This document shows, one piece after another, positions 22,940 through 33,800 of a stretch of DNA of 64,000 nucleotides (positions within the stretch are counted from its first letter, which is position 1; the number at the start of each line of letters is the position of its first letter). Location: NCBI GenBank assembly GCA_029891345.1, contig CM057009.1:311898166-311962165 (forward strand), in the 5' to 3' direction. Below the pieces are notes generated by a model. It was given only the letters and a program-made list of their open reading frames with translations, was not told the origin of the DNA and ran no database searches. The translations under genes were made by a program, and so were the position numbers. Source of the stretch: Dryococelus australis. Its lineage: Eukaryota > Arthropoda > Insecta > Phasmatodea > Phasmatidae.

Positions 22940-23355
22940 TGCAAGCAATGTTAAAAATTGTGGCGAAGTATTCAACATAGAAAGTTTTGCACCACATAAA
23001 CACACAAAAGATAAGCATTTTAACATCTATAAAAATGATACAGTAAATATGCTAGTAGTCATTATGAGTTTAAAAAATGGAAAGTAATGTGCGAATGTGG
23101 AAAATGTGTTTATAATACATCTCTCAAAAAGCATAAAAAATAGTAAATTACACACTTCAGCTTTATATATTCAGAATGAAAATAAGCATGATAATTATCC
23201 AACAAACCATTTAAAGTGTGTCATGAGAATAAATCTAAAACATTATTTTCTGTTAATAAAAATAGTAAGGGCAAATATTCAATTACATGTAAAAACTGTT
23301 TTAGTGATTGTATAAAGAATAATCGTTATGACAAGAAGTTAAATATGGTTTCCCA
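22940..23355 (+). pseudogene. Zinc-finger-like remnant upstream of the Polinton polymerase
   Basis: Plus-strand segments in shifting frames carry paired Cys and His residues. The first reads NCGEVFNIESFAPHKHTKDK (about 22,957). The second reads MCECGKCVYNTSLKKHK and, after a one-base shift, SKLH (23,088-23,150), giving C-x2-C-x8-H-x5-H. A third frame (about 23,225-23,330) has KCHENKSK followed by a second C-x2-C-x3-C cluster. Such fingers are common in small Polinton and large-DNA-virus proteins. The remnant lies about 250 bp before the polymerase and points the same way. At least two frameshifts are present, so it is dead. DNA binding is inferred from the pattern only. Confidence 0.42.
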
Positions 23356-23614
23356 GTAATTTAAGCTATTTTCGATATATCCCGTATATCTGCTTTTTAC
23401 ATTTTATTTATAACTATTTATTACTTATAAAGAGAAATAAAAATGGAGGCTTATATAACAGATGAGTTGAACGTTGCGGGAGTGAGGTAGTTGAGAGACA
23501 TTTATATACATTTTAAAATAAAATATATAAGCAAACTAAGAAAAAACCATCTAATAAGTACTCGTGTACAATTTATTATTCAATGTCGTATATACGAGCG
23601 GATAAAAACAAAAC

Positions 23615-26600
23615 AGATGGAGAGAACAAAGAATAATTTTACAAATTTACATTTAGCTGATGTCGATATCAATGAATTATATCCAAAAGATAGTAAGGAA
23701 TTGGTAGAAACATTTCCATTCAATAATAATTTATTTGTTAACAGAAGAAAAATAAGAACCAACCAAAATTTCTTACTTAATACATCTTTTAAAAGTTAGA
23801 TATCAACATATGACATTAAAAATTCCTTTAATTTAGTAGAGTCTATTCATTTTTTCACTTCAGTATAAAATAAGGTATTTGAGATAATACGCACTAATCT
23901 TAGAACATTTAGAGGGGTTAAAAACCACTATTAAAATATATGCCTATATTCGTAAGGAAAATAATAATCAAGTGGAATGATTACATTTAAATCACCCAAT
24001 TATACAATATTGAATGAAGGCGATAAGAAAGGGATTTATAAATTCATAATACAAGAAATAATTAAACAATTTCCTAAATTTAAAATAAGAGGTTCTGGAA
24101 GAACATTAGATAGAATAATATGTATATAATTAGCTATAAATATCTATAATCCATAAAATGGCTCATCGTATATTGAACAACCTGAAGTGATTAGGAATAA
24201 AAAAATCATGTATTGACATAAATAATACTGATCAAAAGTGCTTTCTTTGGGCAATAAAATCAGCATTGTTTCCAGTAGCAAAAATCAACAAAGAGTTAAT
24301 AAATATAAAAATGTTGGACTTAATATTGATAGAGTAATAGCTTATTATGAATATCCTATTAAAATTGATGATATACCAAAAATAGAAAATGAAGTTGATA
24401 CATCTATAAATGAATACTCGATTGAAGACGAGTATACTGTACATCCATTGAAACTTACAAAAAGAAAAAGTAAAAACATAAAAAAATTTACTTTATTGCA
24501 AATACGATAAAAATTCACATTACCGCTGGATTAAAAATTCATCGAAGTTGCTTCCTGAACAAAAAACTAAACAGAATGGTAGAAATTATATATGCGACAT
24601 GTGTCTTCAATTCTTTACCTCTCAAGAGAAATTAAATATACATGCAGAAGACTGCTCTAAAAATGAATCAGTAAAAACCACTTTACCCTCGAAAGGAGAG
24701 CAAATAAAATTTAAAAATTACAAACATGCAATGAAGGTTCCTTTTGCAATATATGCCGATTTTGAGTAAATTCTATAGAAAATATCAACAACTAAGTCAA
24801 GTCCAAGGGAAACATATAAATTTAAATTAGTCCAAAAATACTCTGTTTTAAAAGAAGATGATATGGATAATGGACTTAATAAGGAGATATTTAAAGAAAG
24901 ATATAATTTTACTAATGAACAAATATATAATGTTAATTTAAAGCTGAATAATGAGTCATATATTATGAAATATCAATTACACAGAGGAACACATGGTTTT
25001 TGGTATTATATTGTATCTGTTTATGGTGATTATAAGTCTCCAGTTGTATTTCGACGCCCAGATGTATATAAAAAGTATATATGTTGTATGAAAAGGGAAG
25101 TAGAAGACAATTGGGAAATATATTCACAATGAACCAATCCATCCACTAACATAGGAAGAAAAATGCGCTGTTTGTGAATGGGATTATAATAATGAAAATA
25201 AAAAAGTATGTCATCACGAACATACAAGCGGAAAATTCATTAATCCTGTATGTAATAATAATCTACAATTAAAATGATCCAACTTTGTACCAATTTATTT
25301 CCATAATTTAGCTGGGTATAATGCTCATTTATTTATTAAAGAGATAGGATATGAAGACAAAAATATAGATTTAATTGCAAATAATGGGGAAACATTCACT
25401 ACTTTTGGTAAAGCAAAAGAAAATTTAAAAATTAAATTTATTGACACTTTTAAATTTATGGCAATTAGTTTAGATAAATTGTCATCTAATTTAAGTAAAG
25501 ATCAAATGAAACACACACAAAAACATTTTCCAAAAGAACAAGTAGATTCAGTAATTAAAAAAGGTGTTTATCCATATGATTATATGAACAATTGGAAGAA
25601 ATTTGAAGAAACTCAGCTTTCACCAGAGAGTAAATTTTATAACAAATTAAATGAATCTGATATAGCTGGCGATGATTATGAACATACAAAATGTGTATAG
25701 AAACAATTTAATATAAAAAAATCTTAAGGAATAACATGACTTATATTTAAAAAGTGACACATTATTGTTAGCGGGTGTGTTCGAAAATTTTAGAAATACG
25801 TGTATAAATGCATATGATTTAGATCCTCCTTGTTTTATTACAGCACCTGGATTATTATGGGTAGCAATGTTAAATATGACTGAAAGCCATTAGATTTATT
25901 ACGCTATTATTAATGACTTTAATGGTGGTATATCACAATGTTGTAAGCGGTTTCTTAAAGCCAATAACAAATATTTAGGAGTTTTTAACTATAATCAAGA
26001 ATCAAATTATTTAGCATATCTCAATTCAAATAATCTTTATGTATGGGCAATGTCTCAATATTTAACATATAGTGGTTCCGAATGTGTTTATTATACATTA
26101 TTTGATTTACATTACTGGAGTGAAAAAATATTAGATTTGGAGGATGATTCTGAGTATGGTTATATATTGGGAGTTGATTTAGAAAAGCCACAAGAAATAC
26201 GTAATTTACATAAAGATCTAACCTTTTTCCCCGAAAAAAAGATAGTTCCAGGAACAAAACAATCTAAATTATTAACAACCTTACATATATAAGAAAATTA
26301 TGTAATACACTATCGTAATTTAAAACCGTGCATAAAGAATGGATTAAAACTTACTAAAATACACAGAATTTGTCGTTTGATCAGTTCAATTGGCGGAAGA
26401 AATATATAGATTTGAATATAGAAGAGAACTAATGCTATACATGACCTTGAAAAAGATTTTTACAAACTGATGAATAAATCTGTGTTTGGTAAAACAATGG
26501 AAAATAAAAAACAGCGTTGGTATAAAAATAATACCAGGTGCAAGAATATATGAAAAATTAGAAGCAAAACCAAATTTCAAAAGAAGTGCTATATAATATT

Positions 26601-26737
26601 TAATGAGAATCTTTCAGCTACACATATTAATAAAACAATTGTAAAATTGACTAAGCCTATTTTTGTGGGTTTATCAATTTTAGACATATTGAAAGAATAG
26701 ATTTCTGATTTATATTATAACATAATAAAACCAAAAT
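23615..26737 (+). pseudogene. polB: Polinton protein-primed family B DNA polymerase, truncated pseudogene
   Basis: Long plus-strand remnant of the PolB that replicates Polintons. Readable blocks in order are: ELVETFPFN and FVNRRKIRT (23,700-23,760); RGSGRTLDRII (24,090); CIDINNTDQKCFLWAIKSAL (24,210-24,270); CDMCLQFFTSQEKLNIH, a Cys/His module (24,594-24,644); VPFAIYADFE with the exonuclease I Asp/Glu (24,738-24,769); CAVC...VCHHEHTSGK; FHNLAGYNAHLF (Exo II region, usual Asp replaced by Asn); FIDTFKFMAISLDKL; TAPGLLWVAML; YLAYLNSNNLYVWAMSQYL (26,008-26,064, motif A, Asp replaced by Asn); and FYKLMNKSVFGKTMEN (about 26,455-26,508, motif B). It stops at about 26,737 before motif C. More than ten stops or shifts are present. 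Confidence 0.9.
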
Positions 26738-26744
26738 TTATAGC

Positions 26745-27270
26745 TATTTCTTTGTCAATCAAAATATCTTCTATGGATTTCATCTTTCCCACATACAGAA
26801 TCAGCAATATTTTTGATTCTACGATTTTTAAGAGAAACATACACTGTCGTATAAACAAAAAAATTACTAAGTTGATCTCTTACAGCAGAAACAATACTAT
26901 TGTATTTTGATTGTAAATTTATATCTTCTTTTAAAGCATAATCAGAAACATAAGTTTTATTTTTTGGATTGGCATCCTTTTTTTAGTTAATAATATGCTA
27001 CATGTATATCGAAATATCTTTTATTGCAAGCATCTTTATTATCATTAGGTTCATCTATATTAACAATTCTACTTCCTAGAAAAGAAACATAAGACGTTGT
27101 ATAATCAAAAAAGTTGGAGGGTTCACTTTGAAAAAAAATAAACATTGTAATTACATTGTTAAACACAAAAAATTTAAAAGGATAAGCAGTAGTATTAAAA
27201 AATTTTATTTTATGATTTGATTAATGGTTTCCCAAAAATATATCCGTTATTTAATAATATAGAATTTATA
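26745..27270 (-). pseudogene. Unit 1: fibre-like protein with two R-I-x-N-I...Y-F-D modules, remnant
   Basis: The minus strand carries two related modules. One (27,020-27,115) reads SRIVNIDEPNDNKDACNKRY then FD. The other (26,748-26,850) reads YVSLKNRRIKNIADSVCGK then IHRRYFD, ending at a stop near 26,746. R/K-I-x-N-I/L-x-x-P-x-x-x-x-D-A-x-N-K-x-Y-x-D is a recurrent motif of trimeric fibre-like and tail proteins, and is seen downstream of the protease in Polintons. The second module stays open for about 70 codons, longer than most array pieces. It ends only about 8 bp from the truncated polymerase, tail to tail. This second module (26,745-26,925) is not repeated in the other units. Confidence 0.5.
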
Positions 27271-27900
27271 TCAACAAACTGAAATCTTCACGAAAAAAGG
27301 TGTAAAACAATTCAATATAAAATACCAAATTTGACTCAATTAAAATTCTAAATACAATCATGATTGTAATAAACATATGTGTTTTTAAAGTAATTGGTTA
27401 AATTAGAAGGAATATTGACACCAAATGAATTACCCACAGCACATAAATTTTTTGCATACTTTTCGGTAATTCGTCAATAGTATAAATATTTCTAAAATTC
27501 ATAATATTTAGTAATTTGGATATTATACAATATCGATATTAGATAGTGGCAATATATACTTTTTTTCTTTCCTTTGGTATTCCGCTTTTCGCAACTAATC
27601 CTTTCCAGTCTTGTTTTAGATTGCTAAATTATGTGTTTTTTATTCTTCTAATCATTTTTTTTGGTACTAGTTTGTTAAATATAATTGTAAAATGTAGCAG
27701 CTAAACTGACTAAGCAACCGGCTAATCCACTAAGTGCACATAAAGCAGCAAGAACCATAGGTATTATTCCTCCACGGTGTAAACCATTGTAAGTTTTTTC
27801 TTTGGTCAACTTTTTGACTGTTGGGAATGATAAAGTTAATTTGAAACTTTTACCTTATATCAATTTTTTTATTGTTTATCTAAATTTGTTCTTTTTTTTA
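27270..27900 (-). pseudogene. Unit 1: pX-like protein and adenain-like protease, remnant
   Basis: Minus strand. The pX part (27,670-27,850) reads through frameshifts as a KEKTY..LHRGGIIP start and a small-residue hydrophobic segment (L-A-A-L-C-A-L-S-G-L-A-G) ending in AATFYN. This is the pX-like pattern of a Gly/Ala-rich membrane-active peptide. The protease part (27,390-27,545) keeps NFRNIYTIDELPKSM, the family's N-terminal block, and NIPSNLTNYF with YNHDC. The segment that should hold the catalytic His and Asp is deleted (VGNSFGVN marks the join). Adenain-like cysteine proteases mature virions; this copy could not. Several stops are present. Confidence 0.68.
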
Positions 27901-27929
27901 AATTTACCTTTACCACAATTTTTTCAATT

Positions 27930-28320
27930 CCTCACGAACCTAATTTTCTTTTTGTAAATAGTTAACGTAATAGCAGGAGAAGCAATTTTTTCTTCACTTG
28001 GAGTATTTTTATTTAACATGATGTCTTTTGCTTCTTTTTTCTTTAATTTTATCACCATTATGTCTAGATTAAATCATTATGGTCTCTATAAGCAATATCG
28101 TGATATTAGCATGCTTCATCTAGTATATTTACTCGTGTGACACCTCTTTATAATTTTTCATCTAATTTTTAAATTATACATAATAATGCATTTATAGCAC
28201 CTTTGCATTGGTGTTCAGAAATACAAAATGAATGTGGAATTACATTTCAATCTCTTATAAGATATCAAATTACTTTTGGATTATTAACAACAAAACCAGT
28301 AAATTAATTGTTTAGCATAT
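27930..28320 (-). pseudogene. Unit 1: phospholipase A2-like virion protein, remnant
   Basis: Minus strand. VVNNPKVI (28,260-28,290) and FCISEHQCKGAIN begin the gene. The PLA2-like core reads LDEKL, RGVTRVNILDEAC, a stop, then YHDIAYRDHNDL (about 28,075-28,170). H-D in YHDIAY is the catalytic dyad position of parvovirus-type PLA2 domains (C-x-x-H-D-x-x-Y). The Ca-binding loop (GYNYCGPGT in the family) is deleted here. The tail has KDIMLNKNTPSEEKIAS. In densoviruses and adintoviruses this domain helps particles leave endosomes. No compound microsatellite separates it from pX in this unit, unlike units 2, 5 and 8. Confidence 0.7.
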
Positions 28321-28965
28321 TCATTATGTTTACATTTCATTGTTATAATGTTTATTTCCAGTATTTTCTTCATCATGAATTACTAATAATCTATCAACCA
28401 ATTTTCTAACATCATCCATTTAAACATATTCTTCTGGTAAATTATTGTATTTTTTTATGGCATCGCTACTTATAGGAGATTTTGTCGACCTTGTTATTTT
28501 TAGCGTGTTCAACTCTGATATTAATCACCTAAATATGGTCACATGCAGTCATCAAAAATTGGTTTAATTATATGATTATACTTCCAACCTGCACTAGAAG
28601 CCGAATTTATATAAGGGTTATATTCCTGGAATGCAGAATTGGTTCTTTTAACGATTTCTGCGCAATATTCATAGTCATTAGTAGTGCATTTACGCTCAAG
28701 ATCAGATCTTGATTTTTTCAGTTAACAAAATTACAAAGTCCTGGTGTTAATATATATTCTTTATCCTTAACAAATAGTGTATCATTATTAATAGTTACTT
28801 TTGTATCATCAGTGTAAACCTCATTGTTCATTAATGACATTTATTCTTTCAGCAATTTTTGATATTAGATATATAGTAGACACACGTGTTATAGGTGGCA
28901 TATCTTCAAATGGAATATAACCCTTTTGCAATTTAAAATTGCTTCTTGCAAGTACCATACAAAAA
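28320..28965 (-). pseudogene. Unit 1: Polinton uncharacterised gene (LTPGL type), remnant
   Basis: The best copy of this gene's N-terminus. Starting at about 28,962 the minus strand reads MVLARSNFKLQKGYIPFED then PPITRVSTIY...SKIAERINVI, then KVTINNDTLFVKDKEYILTP and GLCN (28,730-28,810). Next come SDLERKCTTNDYEYCAEIVK, SAFQEYNPYINSASSAGWKY and NHIIKPIFDDC (28,540-28,690). The end has DDVRKLVDRLLVIHDEENTG (28,350-28,415). These blocks match, in order, a gene conserved across insect Polintons and also present on the plus strand at 2,690-3,143. Its function is not known. Stops and shifts interrupt it about five times. Confidence 0.62.
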
Positions 28966-29139
28966 ATTTCACCTCAATGCCTGCAATAAAGTTGACATAA
29001 TATATTACTTTCTTTGAAAAAGTTCATGTACAAAATATCACTTAAATAAACATTAAATGCAATGTAACAATTATATGCAGAGAATGTCTTCTTCATTAAG
29101 TTTTAATGAGGAACTAATATTTTTCCAAAGTCTCATAAA

Positions 29140-29370
29140 CACTAACTCCTCCAGAAAATGGCATTAGCTTCCTCTGATGATCGTAAAAATTACAGTATAC
29201 AGTATGGCACTAATCCATTGTCACGTTGGTGGCCTCGAATATATCTTGTAGGGAGTGTCATGCTGCTGGAGTCATACGGATATAAGTTGTCTATTTGGGG
29301 CCGTATCACTATAGTTAATAAAAATGAAACGTCACCAGATAGACAGCCTAGACCAATACTTTTCTAACTG
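29140..29370 (+). repeat. Unit 1: conserved block E (open as a 69-codon frame)
   Basis: Non-coding-looking block present in eight units (also 34,660, 39,835, 42,215, 48,470, 53,220, 60,770 and 62,765). It contains TTACAGTATACAG, CCATTGTCACGTTGGTGGCC and GGGAGTGTCATGCTGCTGGA. In units 1, 2, 4, 8 and 9 all or most of it is open on the plus strand, with the shared string NPLSRWWPRIYL in four of them. In units 3, 5 and 6 the frame is closed by TGA and TAA. Parts of it (CCTCTGATGNTCGTAAA, GGGAGTNTCATGCTNCTG) recall repeat family R2, so it is probably transposon-derived rather than a gene. Confidence 0.6.
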
Positions 29371-31021
29371 CCATTAAATATGAGAAAATAATCTGGAACA
29401 AGTAATGAATAACAGTAAAAAAAAAAAAAACCAAAGAGGTTAATAATCAAAATCTACACAGCAAATGTTATAATGAACTAAGTATTTTGTGCTTCGCAAA
29501 TAAACGATAAATAAGACTTTCGCATATATAGCATAATACAAAATTTGAATCACTAATTCATTTTTGTTAATTTTTTCTCATAAACAGTTTCTAACCTGCA
29601 TTACCCATCTGTCGTATGTCGTTATACAAATCTTTTCTTCCAGTGAAGAAACATATCAATGCTGTTTTTATATGTCAGTAGATTTTCATTTGAATTTATA
29701 TGCAGAATTCCTATAGACTACATAGATTATGCAGTAAGCAAGATTACTCGACTGGTCATATGTTGCTCTTTTAATTTTATCATTGAGAAATTGAAAAGGC
29801 TTTGAAAATTTATTAAGTTGTCTTTCAGGTGTGCCGTTAGTAATATAAAATAGGTTCTTGTTAATACTGAAGTATATTATCCGAACAATAATCAAACTGC
29901 CACATAATCGATTTTGAACAATTTCCCAACACTAGAGGTGTACAGAAGCCGATGAGAGGATTCTGTTTGCAAGTGTTGTCACTTAGTTTTGGTTATACAG
30001 TTGCCAAGAGCAAAGGATCATAAAAAACAATACGTAAACTATTTCGAGGTACGCCAATCAACTGTCATAATACTGTGAAGCAGCACAAAATCAAATAAAG
30101 TAAAATGTTGTGAAATATAACAAGATATTCAAATATAGAGTTTGGACAAGTGATTATTTTCGTGTTCGTTATTAAAATATTCAATCCGTCTACAGTGAAA
30201 ATTAATGGCGTTCTTGAATGTGTCTGTATTCTTTTTTTTTATGTAGGTTTCCGATGCACGTCTAAATAAACGGTCAATGATTTCTAGCATGAACTTACAC
30301 ACAATCTGATATAAAGTATGTGAGTAGTATTATTAGGTATATTCTGTGACAAGGGCATAGGACAGAGGAGCTGGAGACGGGGGAACTGCCATATTATTAC
30401 ATTAACCGTCCACCATATGGAAGTCACTGACATTTCACCCCTTACACATTCCATTCGTCCTTTATCTTTGACACCATGACCTCAAAAAACCTCTAAATTA
30501 CCCAAAAAAAACCCCCCCAAACAATTAGAAGAAAATTCCAAACATATTTTAAAATGTTAAAGAAATTTAGAAATTTATTATTTAAAATTTTTTCAAAATA
30601 TTATAGAAGGTTCTCAGTAAATTTCAAACTGTTTGCGGGGCAGGTTCCACAGATCAATGAGTCAGGGGTAAGGAGTGCAGAACATATTACCTTTGCCGAA
30701 AAAAAAATAAAAATATTTAAACATCTAAAAATTCCCAATAAAATATTTAAAAAAATATATTAATTTATTTGATATTAATTTTAAAAACGTAAATTTCCAA
30801 AGTCACTTTTGGCACATCCCAATTCTGCCATTATTGTAGGTGCAACCAATGGCCATCTTTGTAGGCGATTGCCATTTTGATAGGTGACCATCATCTTGGT
30901 AGGCAGCCACCATCTTGATAGACATTACACATCCTTCATATCGAAAGCCAGTGACCATTACCTGGACCCTAGACTTTGAATAATCTTGAAAACCAAATTG
31001 GGAAAAAAAGCATAAAAATAA
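29371..31021. repeat. Unit 1: non-coding spacer with CTAG-hairpin and 20-bp minisatellite
   Basis: No gene. Landmarks shared with the other units are a TGTCGNTATACAAAT...TTTTCTTCCAGTGAAGAA block (29,615-29,650), the CTAG motif and hairpin remnant at 29,935-29,967 (left arm mutated), a GGGGGAACTGCCATATTATTAC block (30,378-30,400), and four diverged copies of a 20-bp unit near CCATCTTGGTAGGCAGCCA at 30,845-30,935. Confidence 0.75.
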
Positions 31022-31735
31022 ACAAGAATAATATTACAGACAACCACCGCCATATTGAATGCAGACTAACTCGAACTTGACCACACGACATAGAATGACC
31101 TTGAAACAACTCCACAAAAATACATTAAATTCAGTAAGCATAAAAAATTACAGGCTACTACTGCCGTGTTAGATGCAGACCAAATCGGCATTGACGCCAT
31201 GACCCTTATAGACATTGTTAAGCAGAAACTCGAGAAAAAATCAATACAAGTCAACAAGTATCATACAATATTCACTACTTCCAACAGATTAGATGCAAAT
31301 AACATCGAACTTGACCCCATGACCTTGTATAACATTGAAAACAAGCACTTCGGAAAAAATTGGAAGTAAGTCAGCAAGCATTTTACATTACAGACTACTG
31401 CAAACATAGTTGATGCAGACTGCCTCAACCGTGACCCCATGTCTTCGAATGACCTTGAAAACTCAAACAAAATTAAATATTTATAAAAAGTCAGCAAGCA
31501 TAATACATTATGAACTACTACCACCATATAAGATGTGTACTAACTCTACAATGACCCCTCTGAAAATATATACCCTTGGAAAACATAAAACTCGAGAAAA
31601 TATACATAAAAGTAAACAAGCATATTACAATAAAGACTTCACAATCATATTATTCGCAGACTACATTCAACATGACACCCTTACCTAGAATGACTTTGAA
31701 AACAAACACTCGAGAAAAAATCTATCCAAAGATGC
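31022..31735 (+). repeat. Unit 1: block of six 120-bp satellite monomers
   Basis: Six head-to-tail monomers of about 115-123 bp begin at roughly 31,027, 31,144, 31,262, 31,382, 31,502 and 31,624. A typical monomer runs from CATTACAGACTACTAC through GATGCAGAC, CTTGACCCCATGACCTTGAA, AACCAACACTCGAGAAAAAA and GTCAGCAAGCATAATA. Monomers within the block differ strongly from one another, while each matches the monomer at the same place in other units (36,345-37,045; 44,080-44,765; 50,330-51,040). That is the signature of a higher-order repeat. Confidence 0.85.
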
Positions 31736-32084
31736 AAAAGATAGCCGAAACGATACAATTTGCTCAGGAACTGCTTCTCAAACATACGTATCGGCTTATA
31801 TATACGAGTATACAAGCCTTATGATATCATATTGACTACGAACAAATCATTTACACCATTAATATTTTGTTCAGACACCGGCCAGCCAATTACCAAGATG
31901 CCACCTAATTGCAGATGACCAATGGTATAAAGGAATTTTGACATCACACACATGCAGGTAGGCAGGATTTAGTTGCTAGTTCCTTGATAACATTACCATA
32001 TAGTTATATATTCAACAGCTTCCTCCATACAAGTTTATTACTCAAAAATATATATTATCATCACACTTAAAGCAGAAAACTGAC
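31736..32084. repeat. Unit 1: tail segment
   Basis: Unique-looking tail that recurs at 37,046-37,390 and, truncated, at 51,041-51,190. It contains ATGCAGAAGCTAGCCGAGATGA-like, TATTGTTCAGACAC and CAGGTAGGCAGGATTTAG-like words. No gene is seen. Confidence 0.7.
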
Positions 32085-32440
32085 ACGTTTAAAGCATAAT
32101 CAGAAACAACAGTTTTATATTATGAGTTGGCATCATTATATTTTACTGCATTATCTGCTATATGTAAATTGAAATATCTTGTATTGACAGCATCTTTATT
32201 ATTTTTAGGTTTGTCTATATTTACAATTATACGTACAAGAAAAGATACATAACTTTTTGTATAATCACAACAGTCGGATAGTTCACTTTATAAAGAAGAA
32301 CACTGGAATTACATTGTTAATATACAAATGTTTTTAAAGCATAAGAAGTAGTGTTTAAAAAAATTAATTAAAAATTTTAATGGTTTCCAAAGTATATGTG
32401 TTATATAATGATATATAGAAATTATATCAATAACATTTAA
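32085..32440 (-). pseudogene. Unit 2: fibre-like protein, remnant
   Basis: The minus strand reads IIVNIDKPKNNKDAVNTRYF followed by NLHIADNAVKYNDANS and VVSDYAL (32,090-32,215). The D-A-V-N-x-R-Y-F motif is closer to the family consensus than the copies in unit 1. Only one module is present, because the unit-1-specific second module is missing. It lies downstream of the protease on the same strand. Confidence 0.5.
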
Positions 32441-33120
32441 TCCTCTCGAAAACAGTGTAAAACATTTAAACATACATGTCCACATATACCTGAATTATAA
32501 TTCTGAATCTATCATGATAGAAACAAACATTACTGTTATTAAAGTAATTCGTTAAATTAGTGGGAATATTACCTCCAAATGAATCAAAATAGTAAACATT
32601 GTTGTTTTTCTTTAAGGTAACAAACCCAATAAGTTCCAGGATTAAATGAAATGTCAAAATTAACCACTGGACATAAAGTTTTGTGCATACTTTTCGGTAA
32701 TTCATCAATTATATGATCATTTCTGAAATTCTTAATACTTTATAATTTTACATATTATTCAATATCGATATTAGATAGTGGAAATATATACTATTTATTT
32801 GCCTTCATCTTTTCGCAACTTATCCTTATCCAGTCTTGTTTTCCATTGCAAAATTATGTCTTTTTTATTATTCTAATAATTTTTTATTTTTTATTAGTTT
32901 GTTAAATAGAATTGTAAAATGTAGCAGCTCCACTAACTAAGCAACTGGCTAAACCACTAAGTGCACATAAAACAGCAAGAACCAAAGGTATAATTCCTCC
33001 ACGGTGTAAACAGCTGTAAGTTTTTTCTTTGGCCAACTTTTTGTCTGTTGGGAATGAGAAAGTTAATTTGAAACTTTTACCTTCTACCAATTTTTTTATT
33101 GTTTATCTAAATTTGTTCGT
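32440..33120 (-). pseudogene. Unit 2: pX-like protein and adenain-like protease, remnant
   Basis: The clearest pX copy. One 62-codon frame (32,902-33,090, minus) runs from a basic FKLTFSFPTDKKLAKEKTY segment through LHRGGIIP into a Gly/Ala/Leu/Ser-rich hydrophobic segment and ends GAATFYNSI. The protease follows at 32,466-32,770. It has NFRN and DELPKSMHK, then VNFDISFNPGTYWVCYL (the catalytic His of GTHWVCY replaced by Tyr), YYFDSFGGNIPTNLTNYF with the Asp kept, and near its end ICGHVCL with the nucleophile Cys kept. Changes of frame and stops (for example CNGKQDW region 32,840) break it. Confidence 0.78.
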
Positions 33121-33209
33121 TGTTAAAAATTTATATTTACCAAATTTTTTTAATTTCTCAAATCTGAAATAGTAAGTTACATTTGTTATCTTCATTTAAA
33201 AGTTAAAAA

Positions 33210-33344
<135 letters not shown>

Positions 33345-33349
33345 CAAAC

Positions 33350-33800
33350 GTTTTAATTCACGAACCTAATTTTTTTTGTTAATAGTTAAAGCAAAAGCAG
33401 CAGAAGCTATTCTTTCTCCACTTAGAGTATTTTTATTTAGCATGATTTCTTTTGCTTCTTTTTTAAATTTTATCACCATTAAGTCTAGATTATAAATCAT
33501 TATGATTTCTATTAGCAATACCGAGTTATTGACATGCTTCATCTAGTATATTTACCTCTGTGACACATCTTTCTAATTTTTCGTCTAATTTTTTTAATGA
33601 TTCACAGTAATTATAACCTGGAAAATGCATTTCGGGCAAATTTAAATTGTTTAGTGCCCGATTTTAAATACCTTTGCAATGGTGTTCAGAAATACAAAAT
33701 GAATGTGGAAGTACATTTCAAAATCTTATAAGATATGAAATTCCTTTTGGATTATTAACAACACGAGATAATTTAATTTTTAGCATATTCATTATGTTTA
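33350..33800 (-). pseudogene. Unit 2: phospholipase A2-like virion protein, remnant
   Basis: Minus strand. The tail (33,360-33,450) keeps MLNKNTLSGERIAS. The core (33,490-33,600) reads KKLDEKLERCVTEVNILDEA followed by a damaged dyad (the His-Asp codons have changed and a stop precedes them). Upstream are NLNLPEMHFPGYNYC (33,610-33,650), which keeps the start of the Ca-loop region, and the VVNNPKGI block (33,740-33,765). The position and order match the other units. Confidence 0.68.

Noticed and set aside
31022-31735. Regularly spaced repeats that might be read as a CRISPR array
   Set aside because: Monomers of about 120 bp are diverged along their whole length with no constant repeat and unique-spacer pattern, and the DNA is eukaryotic.
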